Origin: Sphingomonadales bacterium EhC05
GTDB taxonomy: Bacteria > Pseudomonadota > Alphaproteobacteria > Sphingomonadales > Sphingomonadaceae
Direction of reading: 5' to 3'
Assembly: GCA_001650955.1 (NCBI GenBank)
Contig: LXYP01000002.1
Coordinates: 62,001-126,000 of the forward strand
DNA: 64,000 nt
Below are positions 9,218 to 17,219 of this stretch, one piece after another. The translations under genes were made by a program, and so were the position numbers. The first letter of the stretch is position 1. Each line of letters opens with the position of its first letter. The notes under the pieces were generated by a model. That model did not search any database, had not been told where the DNA came from, and saw only the letters and a list, made by a program, of their open reading frames with translations.

Positions 9218-9778
9218 GTGGCACAAAAAGGGCAAAAGGTCATATGGAAAGACAAGACGTTGAAAAATAGCGGTAAAACGTTGGACCAAGACGGGCTGCG
9301 AAGGCTCGCACTTCGCTATGTCGAACGTTATGCGACAACGCGCTACAAATTGACTTCCTATCTCAAGCGTAAATTGCAGGAGCGCGGCTGGGAGGATGAC
9401 CATTCACCAGCCATCGCCGATTTGGTCGAACGCTTTGTCGACTTGGGCTATATTGACGATGCGATGTTCGCCCAGAGTCGCGCCGCCTCGTTAGTCAGAC
9501 GCGGCTATGGTCCGGCCCGCATATCCCAGGCATTGTTTCAAGCCGGGATAAACGAGCAAGATAGCGCGCAAGCCCTAGCAGAAAGCAATTCAAACAGATT
9601 CAAAGCAGCCGACAAATTCGCACGCAAGCGGTCCATCGGACCCTATGCTCCGGCCCAGCATGACCGGGACAAACGTCAGAAACAACTCCAGGCCTTCATT
9701 CGCGCCGGTCATGATTTTGAGATCGCGTCGCGTTTTGTCTTTGCAGCACCCGGCGACGATATAGTTGAGGATATCTGA
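9218..9778 (+). CDS. recX: RecX family regulatory protein
   Basis: A helical three-repeat RecX protein that modulates RecA filaments. Typical segments are [21 protein letters not shown], the second repeat [19 protein letters not shown], and [20 protein letters not shown]. The start is uncertain. I take GTG 9218 (186 aa) because the frame further upstream does not look like RecX; a TTG at 9260 is also possible, and neither has a strong Shine-Dalgarno. recA is not nearby. The gene is divergent from the acyl-AMP ligase and followed on the same strand by the double cold-shock gene. Confidence 0.82.
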   Translation: MAQKGQKVIWKDKTLKNSGKTLDQDGLRRLALRYVERYATTRYKLTSYLKRKLQERGWEDDHSPAIADLVERFVDLGYIDDAMFAQSRAASLVRRGYGPARISQALFQAGINEQDSAQALAESNSNRFKAADKFARKRSIGPYAPAQHDRDKRQKQLQAFIRAGHDFEIASRFVFAAPGDDIVEDI

Positions 9779-9914
9779 AGCGCGCATATCCCATGGGCGT
9801 CACTCAAGCTACCGTGACTTCAAGAATCGCCAGTTTACAATTATTATGTTACAAATGCTTAACCGACTCGGAAGCGTTAGGCCTCTGATTAGGCTAAGTT
9901 TGTGGAGACGCATC

Positions 9915-10538
9915 GTGGCAAGTTTATATGCAGAGCCCATTCATGCAACCGCTCATGCAGATAATGAACTGGCTCCTGAAGACGGCATCGACGACACCTG
10001 GTCTGTCATGCGAACGTCAGGACGCGTAAAATGGTTCGACAGCCAAAAGGGTTTTGGTTTCATCGTTCCGGAGGATTTGTCCCGCTCCGGCGACTCACGA
10101 TGTTCCGGCTCAGATATTCTGATCCACTGGAGTTTGCTGGAAGAACATGGTCGTCGCGATTTGCCGGAAATGGCGCGGATTTCCTGCGAATATGTCGAGG
10201 CGCCAAAAGGACTGCAAGCGACCAAGATATTGGAAATTGATCTATCTGATTGTGGCCCGCCAGTCGGTTCTCAAAGCCCTCCCGCTGGCTGCAAAGCGAT
10301 GCATGTGGTCGATGATGCCGGCCGTTTTTTCGACGCCGAAGTCAAATGGTTCAACCGCGCCAAGGGTTACGGGTTTTTGGTCAATAATGACGTTGGCGGC
10401 GATATTTTCCTGCATATGGAAACACTTCGCGATGCGGGTATCGGGGAAATACTCCCCGGTCAGCATCTGCTGGTGCGGATTAAAGATAGCGAACGCGGCC
10501 ATATGGCCGTACAAGCGACGCTCCCGCCAACCGAGTAG
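9915..10538 (+). CDS. Double cold-shock-domain protein
   Basis: About 207 aa with two CspA-type OB folds. The first (about residues 33-100) carries [13 protein letters not shown] and the second (about 138-205) carries [13 protein letters not shown], so both RNP-1 motifs are present. Two-CSD proteins are typical of alphaproteobacteria and bind single-stranded RNA/DNA. The chosen GTG at 9915 has GGAGA six bases upstream. Longer frames starting near 9846 lack a Shine-Dalgarno and would add an N-terminus that does not look like a protein of this family. The first CSD has a small insertion ([10 protein letters not shown]) between its beta strands. It is followed within 20 bases by the DUF192 gene. 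Confidence 0.88.
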   Translation: MASLYAEPIHATAHADNELAPEDGIDDTWSVMRTSGRVKWFDSQKGFGFIVPEDLSRSGDSRCSGSDILIHWSLLEEHGRRDLPEMARISCEYVEAPKGLQATKILEIDLSDCGPPVGSQSPPAGCKAMHVVDDAGRFFDAEVKWFNRAKGYGFLVNNDVGGDIFLHMETLRDAGIGEILPGQHLLVRIKDSERGHMAVQATLPPTE

Positions 10539-10555
10539 CGCTAGTCATTATCATC

Positions 10556-11062
10556 ATGAAATATCTGTCGAAATTTTTCGCACTCTCCGGGCTTTTGTTC
10601 GCCTCGATCAATATCTCCGGATGCTATGCGCAAAGCGCCGATAGCGCGCCGCGACAAGCTGTCGATGAAGCAAAATTCGCCGAGTCGGGCTTACGACTGA
10701 TTCCCCTGACGGTTGAATCGTCCGGCACCATATATCAATTTGACGTCGAACTTGCCAAGACCCAAGCGGAGCAAGCGCAAGGCCTCATGTTCCGCACCGA
10801 AATGGCGCCTGATCGCGGCATGATTTTCCCATTTTCCCAAGATCGCATGGCCAGTTTCTGGATGAAAAATACCGTTATTCCGCTTGATATCATTTTCATT
10901 CGGCGAGACGGAACGATCGAATCTATCGCGGCCAATACCATTCCCTATTCGCTTGCCCCGGTCCAATCGGGAGAACCTGTCGCAGCCGTGCTTGAGCTGA
11001 TCGCCGGACGTGCCCAGGAACTGAATATTCAGCCGGGTGACATGGTCAAATGGCCGCGCTGA
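10556..11062 (+). CDS. DUF192 lipoprotein
   Basis: A 168-aa DUF192 protein. The N-terminus is a lipoprotein signal with lipobox ISGC (Cys about residue 23). The DUF192 core is recognisable from AQGLMFRTEMAPDRGMIF, the FWMKNTVIPLDIIFI block, and the C-terminal AVLELIAGRA.E segment. Function is not established for the family. It is thought to be a periplasmic or exported small domain. The gene follows the cold-shock gene by 17 bp and probably belongs to the same transcript. Confidence 0.88.
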   Translation: MKYLSKFFALSGLLFASINISGCYAQSADSAPRQAVDEAKFAESGLRLIPLTVESSGTIYQFDVELAKTQAEQAQGLMFRTEMAPDRGMIFPFSQDRMASFWMKNTVIPLDIIFIRRDGTIESIAANTIPYSLAPVQSGEPVAAVLELIAGRAQELNIQPGDMVKWPR

Positions 11063-11131
11063 ATTCCTGACACCGGCGTCACTGATATTTTTTGATTGCA
11101 GACAGCAATGCTAGAGGGCTAAGCGGACGTC

Positions 11132-11545
11132 ATGGGACTATTAGCAAATATCTTCACTTGGTGGGACGGCGCCACGATCGGCACCTCCCTGTTCAGTGCT
11201 CGCAACGGAAAATGCGTTGGTGAGGACGTTTTTGGCAACACCTATCATCAAGAGAAAAAACCGAGCAAAAATGACGGTCCTCCAGAAGGCCGGCGCTGGG
11301 TGATTTACAATGGTGCAAATGATGCAAGCCGCGTGCCGCCCGAATGGCACGGTTGGCTGCACCATAGCTATGATGAAATCCCGGAAAGCCATCTTCCCCA
11401 GCCCCGAATCTGGGAAAAGGAACCAACCGGCAATCTCACCGGCACAGCCAATGCATATCGCCCGGCTGGCGCGCTCGAGGCGGGCGGCGTTCGAGCGGTC
11501 GCAACTGGCGATTATGAACCCTGGAGTCCCGCCGAAGCGGAATGA
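11132..11545 (+). CDS. NADH:ubiquinone oxidoreductase accessory subunit, NDUFA12 family
   Basis: A 137-aa homologue of the mitochondrial complex I 17.2-kDa subunit, a supernumerary subunit that alphaproteobacteria share with mitochondria. Landmarks are TWWDGATIGTSLFS at the start, the G.D.FGN.YY-like GEDVFGNTYHQ, RRWVIYNG, and the strongly conserved PPEWHGWLHH. The C-terminal part ending at YEPWSP is also typical. It sits peripherally on the complex I hydrophilic arm. Its last four bases (ATGA) overlap the start of the DUF2155 gene, implying translational coupling, an arrangement I associate with sphingomonads. Confidence 0.92.
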   Translation: MGLLANIFTWWDGATIGTSLFSARNGKCVGEDVFGNTYHQEKKPSKNDGPPEGRRWVIYNGANDASRVPPEWHGWLHHSYDEIPESHLPQPRIWEKEPTGNLTGTANAYRPAGALEAGGVRAVATGDYEPWSPAEAE

Positions 11546-12315
11546 ACGGGATGTTGCGCGCAACTCGCCTGTGTTTTCCGGTCATCGCGGTTATCTTGCT
11601 AACCGGTTGCAGTTGGCTCGCCAGCGATAATCTTGACGAGAGCGCTACCGGTCAGGCCGCGGAAAAAGCCGAAGCAGCGGCAACCAATGAAGATTTGGTC
11701 GCGCCGGTTACCGAACAGATCGGGACACCGATGGCCGAACGCGTTGCGACTCTGGGTTTTCTGAACAAGCGGAACGGACTCACCAGGGATCTGGAACTTC
11801 GCCCGGGTCAATCCATTCGCATCGGCCGTGCAATTGTCCGGCTGCGCGCTTGCGAACGCACCGCCCCTTGGGAATTGACGCCCGAACAAGGCGCCTTTGT
11901 GCAACTGCTGGTCAACGAACGTCCGCCGAACCGCTCCGGTGATGATCAATGGAAGCGGATTTTCTCCGGTTGGCTGTTTCGTGAATCGCCATCACTCAAC
12001 GTCGTCGAGCATCCCATTTATGACGTTTGGGTCAAAAGCTGTGCGATGAGTTTTCCCGGCGAAGAAGATCCACCGGAAGACGCCAGCAATCCTACCGCAC
12101 CGCGGTCCGCATCATCCAATTTGACCAACAATTTGTCGAGTGCTTCAAATGCAGCGGAACCGTCGGAAGACAACGCCGCTTCGCCACCTGTCCAAGCCCC
12201 GGCTGCACCAGCGCCATCCCCGACACCTGCTCCTCCAGCAGCAGAGCCCGCAGCACCAACACCAGACAATGCACCAGAAGATCTGATCGGGGATTTAATA
12301 GCCGATACCGAATGA
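11542..12315 (+). CDS. DUF2155 lipoprotein with proline/alanine-rich tail
   Basis: A 257-aa protein. The signal peptide ends in the lipobox LTGC (Cys about residue 23). A low-complexity linker leads into the DUF2155 domain (about residues 66-172: ATLGFLNKRNG, RACERTAPWE, FSGWLFRESPSLNVVEHPIYDVWVKSC, written here as landmarks). The last ~80 residues are a Pro/Ala/Ser/Glu-rich tail. It overlaps the NDUFA12 gene by ATGA. Its 3' 298 bases are also read antisense as the end of aat, so both codings constrain this DNA. Function unknown; probably a periplasmic lipoprotein. Confidence 0.88.
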   Translation: MNGMLRATRLCFPVIAVILLTGCSWLASDNLDESATGQAAEKAEAAATNEDLVAPVTEQIGTPMAERVATLGFLNKRNGLTRDLELRPGQSIRIGRAIVRLRACERTAPWELTPEQGAFVQLLVNERPPNRSGDDQWKRIFSGWLFRESPSLNVVEHPIYDVWVKSCAMSFPGEEDPPEDASNPTAPRSASSNLTNNLSSASNAAEPSEDNAASPPVQAPAAPAPSPTPAPPAAEPAAPTPDNAPEDLIGDLIADTE

Positions 12316-12911
12316 TCGGGCGCCTGAAGGGCTCTTTGCAACTGCTGCACATAGGCTTGCTGGCTCACTTCCACTGCGCCTAGAGAGGCCAGATGCTCGG
12401 TCATGAATTGACAATCGAGCAGTTCAAATCCGCCGAATTTCAGCCGCGCAACCAGCCAGGCAAGCGCGACTTTTGACGCATCGCGTTTGCGCGAAAACAT
12501 GCTTTCGCCGCAAAAGGCGCGGCCAATTTCCAGGCCATAGAGTCCTCCGACCAGCTTTTCTGGGCCATCGTCTTCGTCAGAGGCCCAACATTCAACACTG
12601 TGCGCCAGCCCCATGTCATGCAAAGTCAAAAAAGCCTCTTCAATATCCGCATTGATCCAGGTTTCCTGACGATCCGCGGCCGCTTCGGCGCAAGTCCGAA
12701 TGACATTTTCAAAATCTGTGTCTGCAGTAACGCGAAATCTGTTGGAAATGATCGTTTTGCGCAAGGATCGCGATAGCCGAAAGCCCTCCAGAGGAATGGT
12801 TGCACGGGTCTTTGGCTCCACCCAGAATGTCTCCGGGTCGTCGCGCGCATCGGCCATCGGGAATATACCCGATGCATAAGCTTTCAACAAAAGGTCGAGA
12901 TTGATCGCCAT
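12018..12911 (-). CDS. aat: Leucyl/phenylalanyl-tRNA--protein transferase with antisense-overlapping C-terminus
   Basis: Aat adds Leu or Phe to proteins with N-terminal Lys/Arg, marking them for ClpS/ClpAP. The catalytic core (about residues 1-205) has SGIFPMADARDDPETFWVEP, SVECW, GGLYGLEIG, FCGESMFSR, SKVALAWLV and LLDCQFMTEHLASLG. The reading frame then continues about 95 residues as a Gly/Ala-rich tail, ending GKLIAQLLTQTS, entirely antisense to the DUF2155 gene. The usual family length is about 230 residues, so this 297-aa product is extended. The core call is secure. Whether the tail is selected or merely reflects a missing stop is open. Confidence 0.88.
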   Translation of the reverse strand: MAINLDLLLKAYASGIFPMADARDDPETFWVEPKTRATIPLEGFRLSRSLRKTIISNRFRVTADTDFENVIRTCAEAAADRQETWINADIEEAFLTLHDMGLAHSVECWASDEDDGPEKLVGGLYGLEIGRAFCGESMFSRKRDASKVALAWLVARLKFGGFELLDCQFMTEHLASLGAVEVSQQAYVQQLQRALQAPDHSVSAIKSPIRSSGALSGVGAAGSAAGGAGVGDGAGAAGAWTGGEAALSSDGSAAFEALDKLLVKLDDADRGAVGLLASSGGSSSPGKLIAQLLTQTS

Positions 12912-12974
12912 GGGTGAGTATTAGCTTCTCAAGACAGGTTGGAACAGTGGCAATCAATCGCCACTGGTCCTCGT

Positions 12975-13880
12975 TTAATTTTCCATCAAAAGCCGGGCCT
13001 CGTCCGCAATCTGGGTCGCGATGGCACCATATTCTTCAGCAAAGCCGGCATTGGACCGCCAGGCAGCCCCAATACTGCGAGTGACCTCCCATCCCGAGAC
13101 ATCCAGCACCGCCACATCGCCTCCCCGCCCCAGTTCCGAACGAACATAGAGCGCGGGCAATATCGCAAGCCCAAGACCGGATGCAACCATTTGGCGGACG
13201 CTATCCAGACTGGTACCTTCATAGTCCCTGAGCAAGTTCATATCATAGCGTTGACATTGCGCAGCAACATCCCGGTGAAGGTGATGCCGGCGATCCAAGC
13301 TCAGCACCGGGACACCGCGCAGATCTGCCAAAGACAAGCTGGGACGAGAAGCAAGCGCATGATCAGGCGGAGCAACGAGAATGAGCGGTTCGCGGAACAG
13401 GGGCTCGATCTGCAAATTTTCACCCTCGATGGGCAAAGGACCAAGCAACATGTCGATCGAGCCTTTCACCAGCTCCATCGCCTGCAAGTCGGGAATTCCC
13501 TCCCGCATGTAGAATCGCAGATCAGGGCGTGTACGATGCAATGCCGCAATGACCGGCGGCATGAGATACGGCCCCAATGTCGGCGAGACCCCGAAACGCA
13601 GCGTGCCCGCGAGACTGTCGCTCGCGCGTTCGGCAAGATCCCGGATGTCTTTGACCTGCACCAATACCGACCGTGCCCGCTCAGCAATTTCGCGTCCAAC
13701 CGGAGTCAGCTCCGCCCCATGTGTGCGCCGCTCGACCAGCGTCACACCCAGTCGTTGTTCCAATGTTCTCAACTGATGGCTAAGCGTCGGCTGAGAGGCG
13801 GCTGCGGCTTGCGCTGCTTTCCCAAAATGGCGGTGGTCGGCCACAGCAACGAGATATTCAAACTGTCTTAGAGTCGGCAT
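12975..13880 (-). CDS. LysR-family regulator, OxyR-like, lacking the peroxidatic cysteine
   Basis: A 301-aa LTTR with an N-terminal winged helix-turn-helix (residues ~1-60, QPTLSHQLRTLEQRLG) and a periplasmic-binding-like effector domain. The sequence runs parallel to OxyR: GVSPTLGPYLMP, LLGPLP and TSLDSVRQMVASGLGLAILPA. In E. coli OxyR Cys199 and Cys208 form the redox switch. Here the equivalent region is RRHHLHRDVAAQCQR, with His-His-Leu where Cys199 would be and a single Cys209, the only Cys in the protein. A disulfide switch is thus not possible within one subunit. A 15-bp ATAG-N7-CTAT repeat lies upstream, so autoregulation is likely. Confidence 0.82.
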   Translation of the reverse strand: MPTLRQFEYLVAVADHRHFGKAAQAAAASQPTLSHQLRTLEQRLGVTLVERRTHGAELTPVGREIAERARSVLVQVKDIRDLAERASDSLAGTLRFGVSPTLGPYLMPPVIAALHRTRPDLRFYMREGIPDLQAMELVKGSIDMLLGPLPIEGENLQIEPLFREPLILVAPPDHALASRPSLSLADLRGVPVLSLDRRHHLHRDVAAQCQRYDMNLLRDYEGTSLDSVRQMVASGLGLAILPALYVRSELGRGGDVAVLDVSGWEVTRSIGAAWRSNAGFAEEYGAIATQIADEARLLMEN

Positions 13881-13900
13881 AAGGCAGGTCTTTCTCCTTT

Positions 13901-13915
13901 ATAGACACAGTCTAT
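13901..13915. promoter_or_regulatory. OxyR/LysR-type inverted repeat before the OxyR-like gene
   Basis: ATAGACACAGTCTAT is a perfect 6-3-6 inverted repeat and matches the OxyR half-site pattern ATAG-N7-CTAT. It sits 20 bases upstream of the OxyR-like start codon, on the distal side of its AAGGAG Shine-Dalgarno. Autoregulation, or control of the divergent small gene and nhaA, is inferred. Confidence 0.6.
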
Positions 13916-14007
13916 TGATTTTATCATTTTCATTCGATTGGAAGTATCATGGTCTTTTCGTCATAGCAAGACAGATGGATTAATCGGTCGAAAGGAAAAT
14001 TACAGTG

Positions 14008-14175
14008 ATGAAAGACTATAAAAATAGTCTGATCCGAAAACATCGCAAACTGGAACAGCAGTTATCAACCGACAATCAGGATCCCGAGCAAATGCGTGAG
14101 TTGCGAAGGTTACAGCAGAATCTCGCAGAACGCATTCAGCAAATTCAGCGGGGACCACAACGCAATTCTGCGTAG
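14008..14175 (+). CDS. Small YdcH/DUF465-like coiled-coil protein
   Basis: A 55-codon gene starting at ATG 14008 (an in-frame GTG at 14005 is one codon earlier) and ending at TAG 14173-14175. AAGGAAA at 13992-13998 serves as Shine-Dalgarno. The product is highly charged and helical: LIRKHRKLEQQLS, a short turn, then ELRRLQQNLAERIQQIQ. This is the helical-hairpin pattern of the YdcH (DUF465) family, though at the divergent edge. It is the first gene after the OxyR-like divergent promoter and is followed by the hairpin leader of nhaA. Function unknown. Confidence 0.6.
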   Translation: MKDYKNSLIRKHRKLEQQLSTDNQDPEQMRELRRLQQNLAERIQQIQRGPQRNSA

Positions 14176-14194
14176 CGGACCGCTTGAATATATC

Positions 14195-14253
14195 TTTTAC
14201 CCCGACTACTGGGGCGGCAGCTTTCTCTCAATCGCTAGCCGCCCTATTTTTTT
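14195..14253 (+). promoter_or_regulatory. Structured leader of nhaA (candidate cation riboswitch or attenuator)
   Basis: Two mutually exclusive pairings are visible. CCCC (14200-14203) can pair with GGGG (14211-14214) around a GACTACT loop. Alternatively GGGCGGC (14212-14218) pairs with GCCGCCC (14238-14244), extended by AGC/GCT with a bulged A, directly followed by TATTTTTTT, which makes an intrinsic terminator. The nhaA Shine-Dalgarno starts three bases later. The context and the ACTACTGGGGCGGCAGC/GCTAGCCGCCC core remind me of the nhaA-I (lithium) riboswitch motif, but I cannot run a covariance search. At minimum it is a terminator between the YdcH-like gene and nhaA. Confidence 0.5.
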
Positions 14254-14271
14254 AATAAGGAATGAAGTGAA

Positions 14272-15465
14272 ATGGTGAAAAAGGTGCGTTCAGCCCTTCA
14301 GGAGTTTATTGCTCAGGAAACAAGCGCAGGAATCGTTCTCTTTGTTGCGGCAGTATTGGCAATGATCGCAGTGAATAGTGCGTTCAATCCCTATTATCTT
14401 GCCTTTCTCAACATTCCGGTGGAAATACAATTTGGCGCACTGGAAATCGCCAAGCCGCTTTCCCTGTGGATCAATGACGGGTTGATGGCGATTTTCTTCT
14501 TTCTCGTCGGGCTGGAAGTGAAGCGCGAACTGATTGAAGGACAGCTTTCCACGGTTGAGCAGGCATCACTTCCCGCGATTGCAGCGGTCGGCGGGATGGC
14601 CGTACCAGCAGCAGTCTTTGTCTATTTCAACTGGAATATCGCCGAAAATATCAACGGCTGGGCCATCCCCGCAGCAACCGACATTGCCTTTGCGCTCGGC
14701 GTATTGGCACTGCTCGGCAAACACGCGCCCGTTTCCCTGAAGATCCTGCTGCTCGCGATCGCCATTATCGACGATATCGGCGCGATCATCATTATCGCAC
14801 TTTTCTATACCGCAGAAGTCTCGAGCATGTCGCTGATGCTCGCCGGCGTCGGAACAATAGTCTTGTTCGTGATGAATCGCATGGGAGTCGTCAGAATTGC
14901 GCCTTATGTTCTGGTGGGCACCTTCTTATGGGTATGCGTGCTTAAATCCGGGGTTCACGCCACGCTCGCCGGTGTGGTCGCAGCGCTCGCGGTGCCGTTG
15001 AACACAAAGGACGGCAGTTCGCCGCTGAAACATCTTGAACATATTCTCCACCCCTGGACCGCCTTTCTGGTTTTGCCGATCTTTGCCTTCGCCAATGCCG
15101 GCGTATCCTTCGCCGGGCTCCAGATCAGTGACCTGATGGCCCCGCTCGCGCTCGGCATTGCTGCCGGCCTGGTGATTGGTAAGCAGGTTGGTGTCTTTGG
15201 GTTCATGTTCGTCGCGACCAAGATCGGCCTGGTGAAACGGCCGACAGGTGTCAGTTGGCTGCAGCTATATGGCCTCGCCTGTTTGACCGGGATCGGCTTC
15301 ACCATGAGTCTGTTCATCGGCAATCTTGCCTTTGGCGATCCTGAGCAGATTGAAACAGTGAAACTCGGGGTGATTAGCGGCTCTCTGATTTCTGGCGTGC
15401 TGGGATATTGTCTGCTGCGATTTGCGAAACCAGCAACCGTCACCGCAAGTGCCAAATTAGCCTGA
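14272..15465 (+). CDS. nhaA: Na+/H+ antiporter NhaA
   Basis: A 397-aa inner-membrane antiporter that exchanges cytoplasmic Na+ or Li+ for external protons and sets pH and sodium homeostasis. It shows about 12 hydrophobic segments. The ion-binding Asp pair is at residues 167-168 in IAIIDDIGAI. Other family blocks are FFFLVGLEVKRELIEGQL, PAATDIAFALGVLALLG, HATLAGV and LTGIGFTMSLFIGNLAF. AAGG lies about 12 bases before the ATG. The leader carries a structured element with a terminator helix. The length is normal for the family, and the sequence looks complete. Confidence 0.96.
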   Translation: MVKKVRSALQEFIAQETSAGIVLFVAAVLAMIAVNSAFNPYYLAFLNIPVEIQFGALEIAKPLSLWINDGLMAIFFFLVGLEVKRELIEGQLSTVEQASLPAIAAVGGMAVPAAVFVYFNWNIAENINGWAIPAATDIAFALGVLALLGKHAPVSLKILLLAIAIIDDIGAIIIIALFYTAEVSSMSLMLAGVGTIVLFVMNRMGVVRIAPYVLVGTFLWVCVLKSGVHATLAGVVAALAVPLNTKDGSSPLKHLEHILHPWTAFLVLPIFAFANAGVSFAGLQISDLMAPLALGIAAGLVIGKQVGVFGFMFVATKIGLVKRPTGVSWLQLYGLACLTGIGFTMSLFIGNLAFGDPEQIETVKLGVISGSLISGVLGYCLLRFAKPATVTASAKLA

Positions 15466-15498
15466 GATCATTCGCGCAAACCATGCTATCTCCGACCA

Positions 15499-15891
15499 AT
15501 GAAACGGCAACTCTATCTGGCGGCGGGTCTGACTGCCGTAGCGCTCGGCAGTATCGGCATCATATTGCCCTTGCTGCCGACCGTTCCGTTCATGATCCTC
15601 GCCGCTTTCTGTTTCGCGCGCAGTTCACCGCGACTGGAAGCGTGGCTCCTCGATCACAAGGTCTTTGGTCCGCATATCAGGAACTGGCGTGACCGCCGCG
15701 CCATTACACGACGTGGCAAATGGGCTGCAACGGTCGCTTTCCTCGTCAGTATTGTGCTGGCCGTGATATTTGTTCAACTACCATGGAACTTGATTCCGAT
15801 CTTCGCTGCAGTGATCGGCGGAAGCTGGATCTGGACCAGGAACGAACCGGCCGTCCGAATTCCCGCCGAGAAGCCTGCGCAGAAAGAATAG
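15499..15891 (+). CDS. DUF454 (YbaN) inner-membrane protein
   Basis: A 130-aa protein with three likely membrane helices. It starts with a conserved GSIGIILPLLPTVPFMILAA block, then the loop CFARSSPRLEAWLLDHKVFGP, and a basic segment RDRRAITRRGKWAA before the last two helices. These are the hallmarks of DUF454/YbaN. The function is not known. It follows nhaA by 33 bp on the same strand and probably shares its transcript. Confidence 0.9.
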   Translation: MKRQLYLAAGLTAVALGSIGIILPLLPTVPFMILAAFCFARSSPRLEAWLLDHKVFGPHIRNWRDRRAITRRGKWAATVAFLVSIVLAVIFVQLPWNLIPIFAAVIGGSWIWTRNEPAVRIPAEKPAQKE

Positions 15892-15941
15892 TTTTCCAAG
15901 CGCGCTTTTCTGATATTCTTTGCGAAATTCAGGAGAGTCTT

Positions 15942-17177
15942 ATGTCCCGCCAAAAGCTATTGGAAATGACCCGTTCGCTGATCGAACATGGCGCAGCCGA
16001 TACAATGGAACTAGCCGATGATGTCGTCTCGGTTCCCGTCTCAGACTATACCGACGAAGCGCGCTATGAGCTGGAAAAAGAGAAAATCTTCAAACGTCTG
16101 CCGCTGATGGTCGCTCCATCGTGCGAGCTGCCAGAACCCGGCTGCTACAAAGCGATGGATATTGCAGGCATACCCGTTCTGGTCACACGCCAGAAAGATG
16201 GCACGGCTCAGGCTTTCCTCAACAGTTGCACCCATCGCGGGAATCCCGTGGCGCAAGGCAGCGGCAAGGCCACGCGCTTCACCTGCGGCTATCACGGCTG
16301 GACATTTAAGAATGACGGCGATTTGCTTGCCATCGCTTCCCCGAAGGATTTTGGCACCGTCGACAAGGCACTTTTCTGCCTCAAGAAATTCCCGACGCTG
16401 GAGCGGGCTGGCTTGATTTGGGCAACACTGGACCCGGACAGCCAGCTGGATATCGAATCCTATCTTTGCGGCTATGACTCGCTGCTCGAGCATTTTGGCT
16501 TCGATGATTGGCACCTGTTTGACCAGCGGACGATTTCTGGACCAAATTGGAAAACCGCTTATGACGGCTATCTCGATTTCTATCATCTGCCGGTGCTGCA
16601 CAAAGACACATTCGGAGCGGACTTTTTCAACCGGGCCAATTTTTTCGCATGGGGCCCACATCAGCGGTTGTCAGCGCCTTCAAAATTCGTCCAGAAAACC
16701 GGCAGCGACGAGCAGCTTGATCTCACTGGAATGGATGAGAAAGACTGGCCGATTGACGCGCTGCTGCAAGGCGTCTGGACGATCTTCCCGCACATCTCCA
16801 TTGCCAGCTTCTATGGCGGCGGTGGTCGCGGTGCGCTGATTTCTCAGCTCTTCCCCGGCAAGACCGTGAGCGAAAGCTTTACCACGCAATTTTATGTGAT
16901 GGAACATGAGCCAACCGATGACGCAGTTCGCCAGGGCGCCGACGAGCAATTCGCATTTCTCGAAACTGTGGTTGCCGAAGAAGATTATGAAACCGGAAAG
17001 CGCCAACATAAGGCGCTCCAATCCGGATTGATGGACAAGGTCTGGTTCGGTCGCAACGAAGGTGGCGGACAGATATTCCATCAATGGGTCGATCGCCTGA
17101 TCAAGGCTGATGATGCAGAACTGGCCAAGATTTTTGCATCGCAGAATCAAGATGATCAATTGGAAGCTGCGGAATAA
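15942..17177 (+). CDS. Rieske non-heme iron oxygenase, catalytic subunit
   Basis: A 411-aa aromatic ring-hydroxylating dioxygenase-type alpha subunit. The Rieske 2Fe-2S ligands are C96/H98 (CTHRGN) and C115/H118 (CGYHGW). The mononuclear iron site is DGYLDFYHLPVLHKD near residues 207-221, with His-His and a later Asp expected. The start at 15942 is chosen for its AGGAGAG Shine-Dalgarno. The reading frame continues upstream but into the DUF454 gene. No ferredoxin, reductase or small subunit is adjacent, so it probably uses housekeeping electron donors. The substrate is unknown. Confidence 0.9.
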   Translation: MSRQKLLEMTRSLIEHGAADTMELADDVVSVPVSDYTDEARYELEKEKIFKRLPLMVAPSCELPEPGCYKAMDIAGIPVLVTRQKDGTAQAFLNSCTHRGNPVAQGSGKATRFTCGYHGWTFKNDGDLLAIASPKDFGTVDKALFCLKKFPTLERAGLIWATLDPDSQLDIESYLCGYDSLLEHFGFDDWHLFDQRTISGPNWKTAYDGYLDFYHLPVLHKDTFGADFFNRANFFAWGPHQRLSAPSKFVQKTGSDEQLDLTGMDEKDWPIDALLQGVWTIFPHISIASFYGGGGRGALISQLFPGKTVSESFTTQFYVMEHEPTDDAVRQGADEQFAFLETVVAEEDYETGKRQHKALQSGLMDKVWFGRNEGGGQIFHQWVDRLIKADDAELAKIFASQNQDDQLEAAE

Positions 17178-17219
17178 TCTCTCCGCTACGGGTCCGGGTT
17201 GAGCCTCTGCCTTGCGCGT

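Noticed and set aside
12939-13871. Plus-strand frame of 310 codons opposite the OxyR-like gene
   Set aside because: The minus-strand frame is an unmistakable LysR regulator. The plus-strand protein has no family features.
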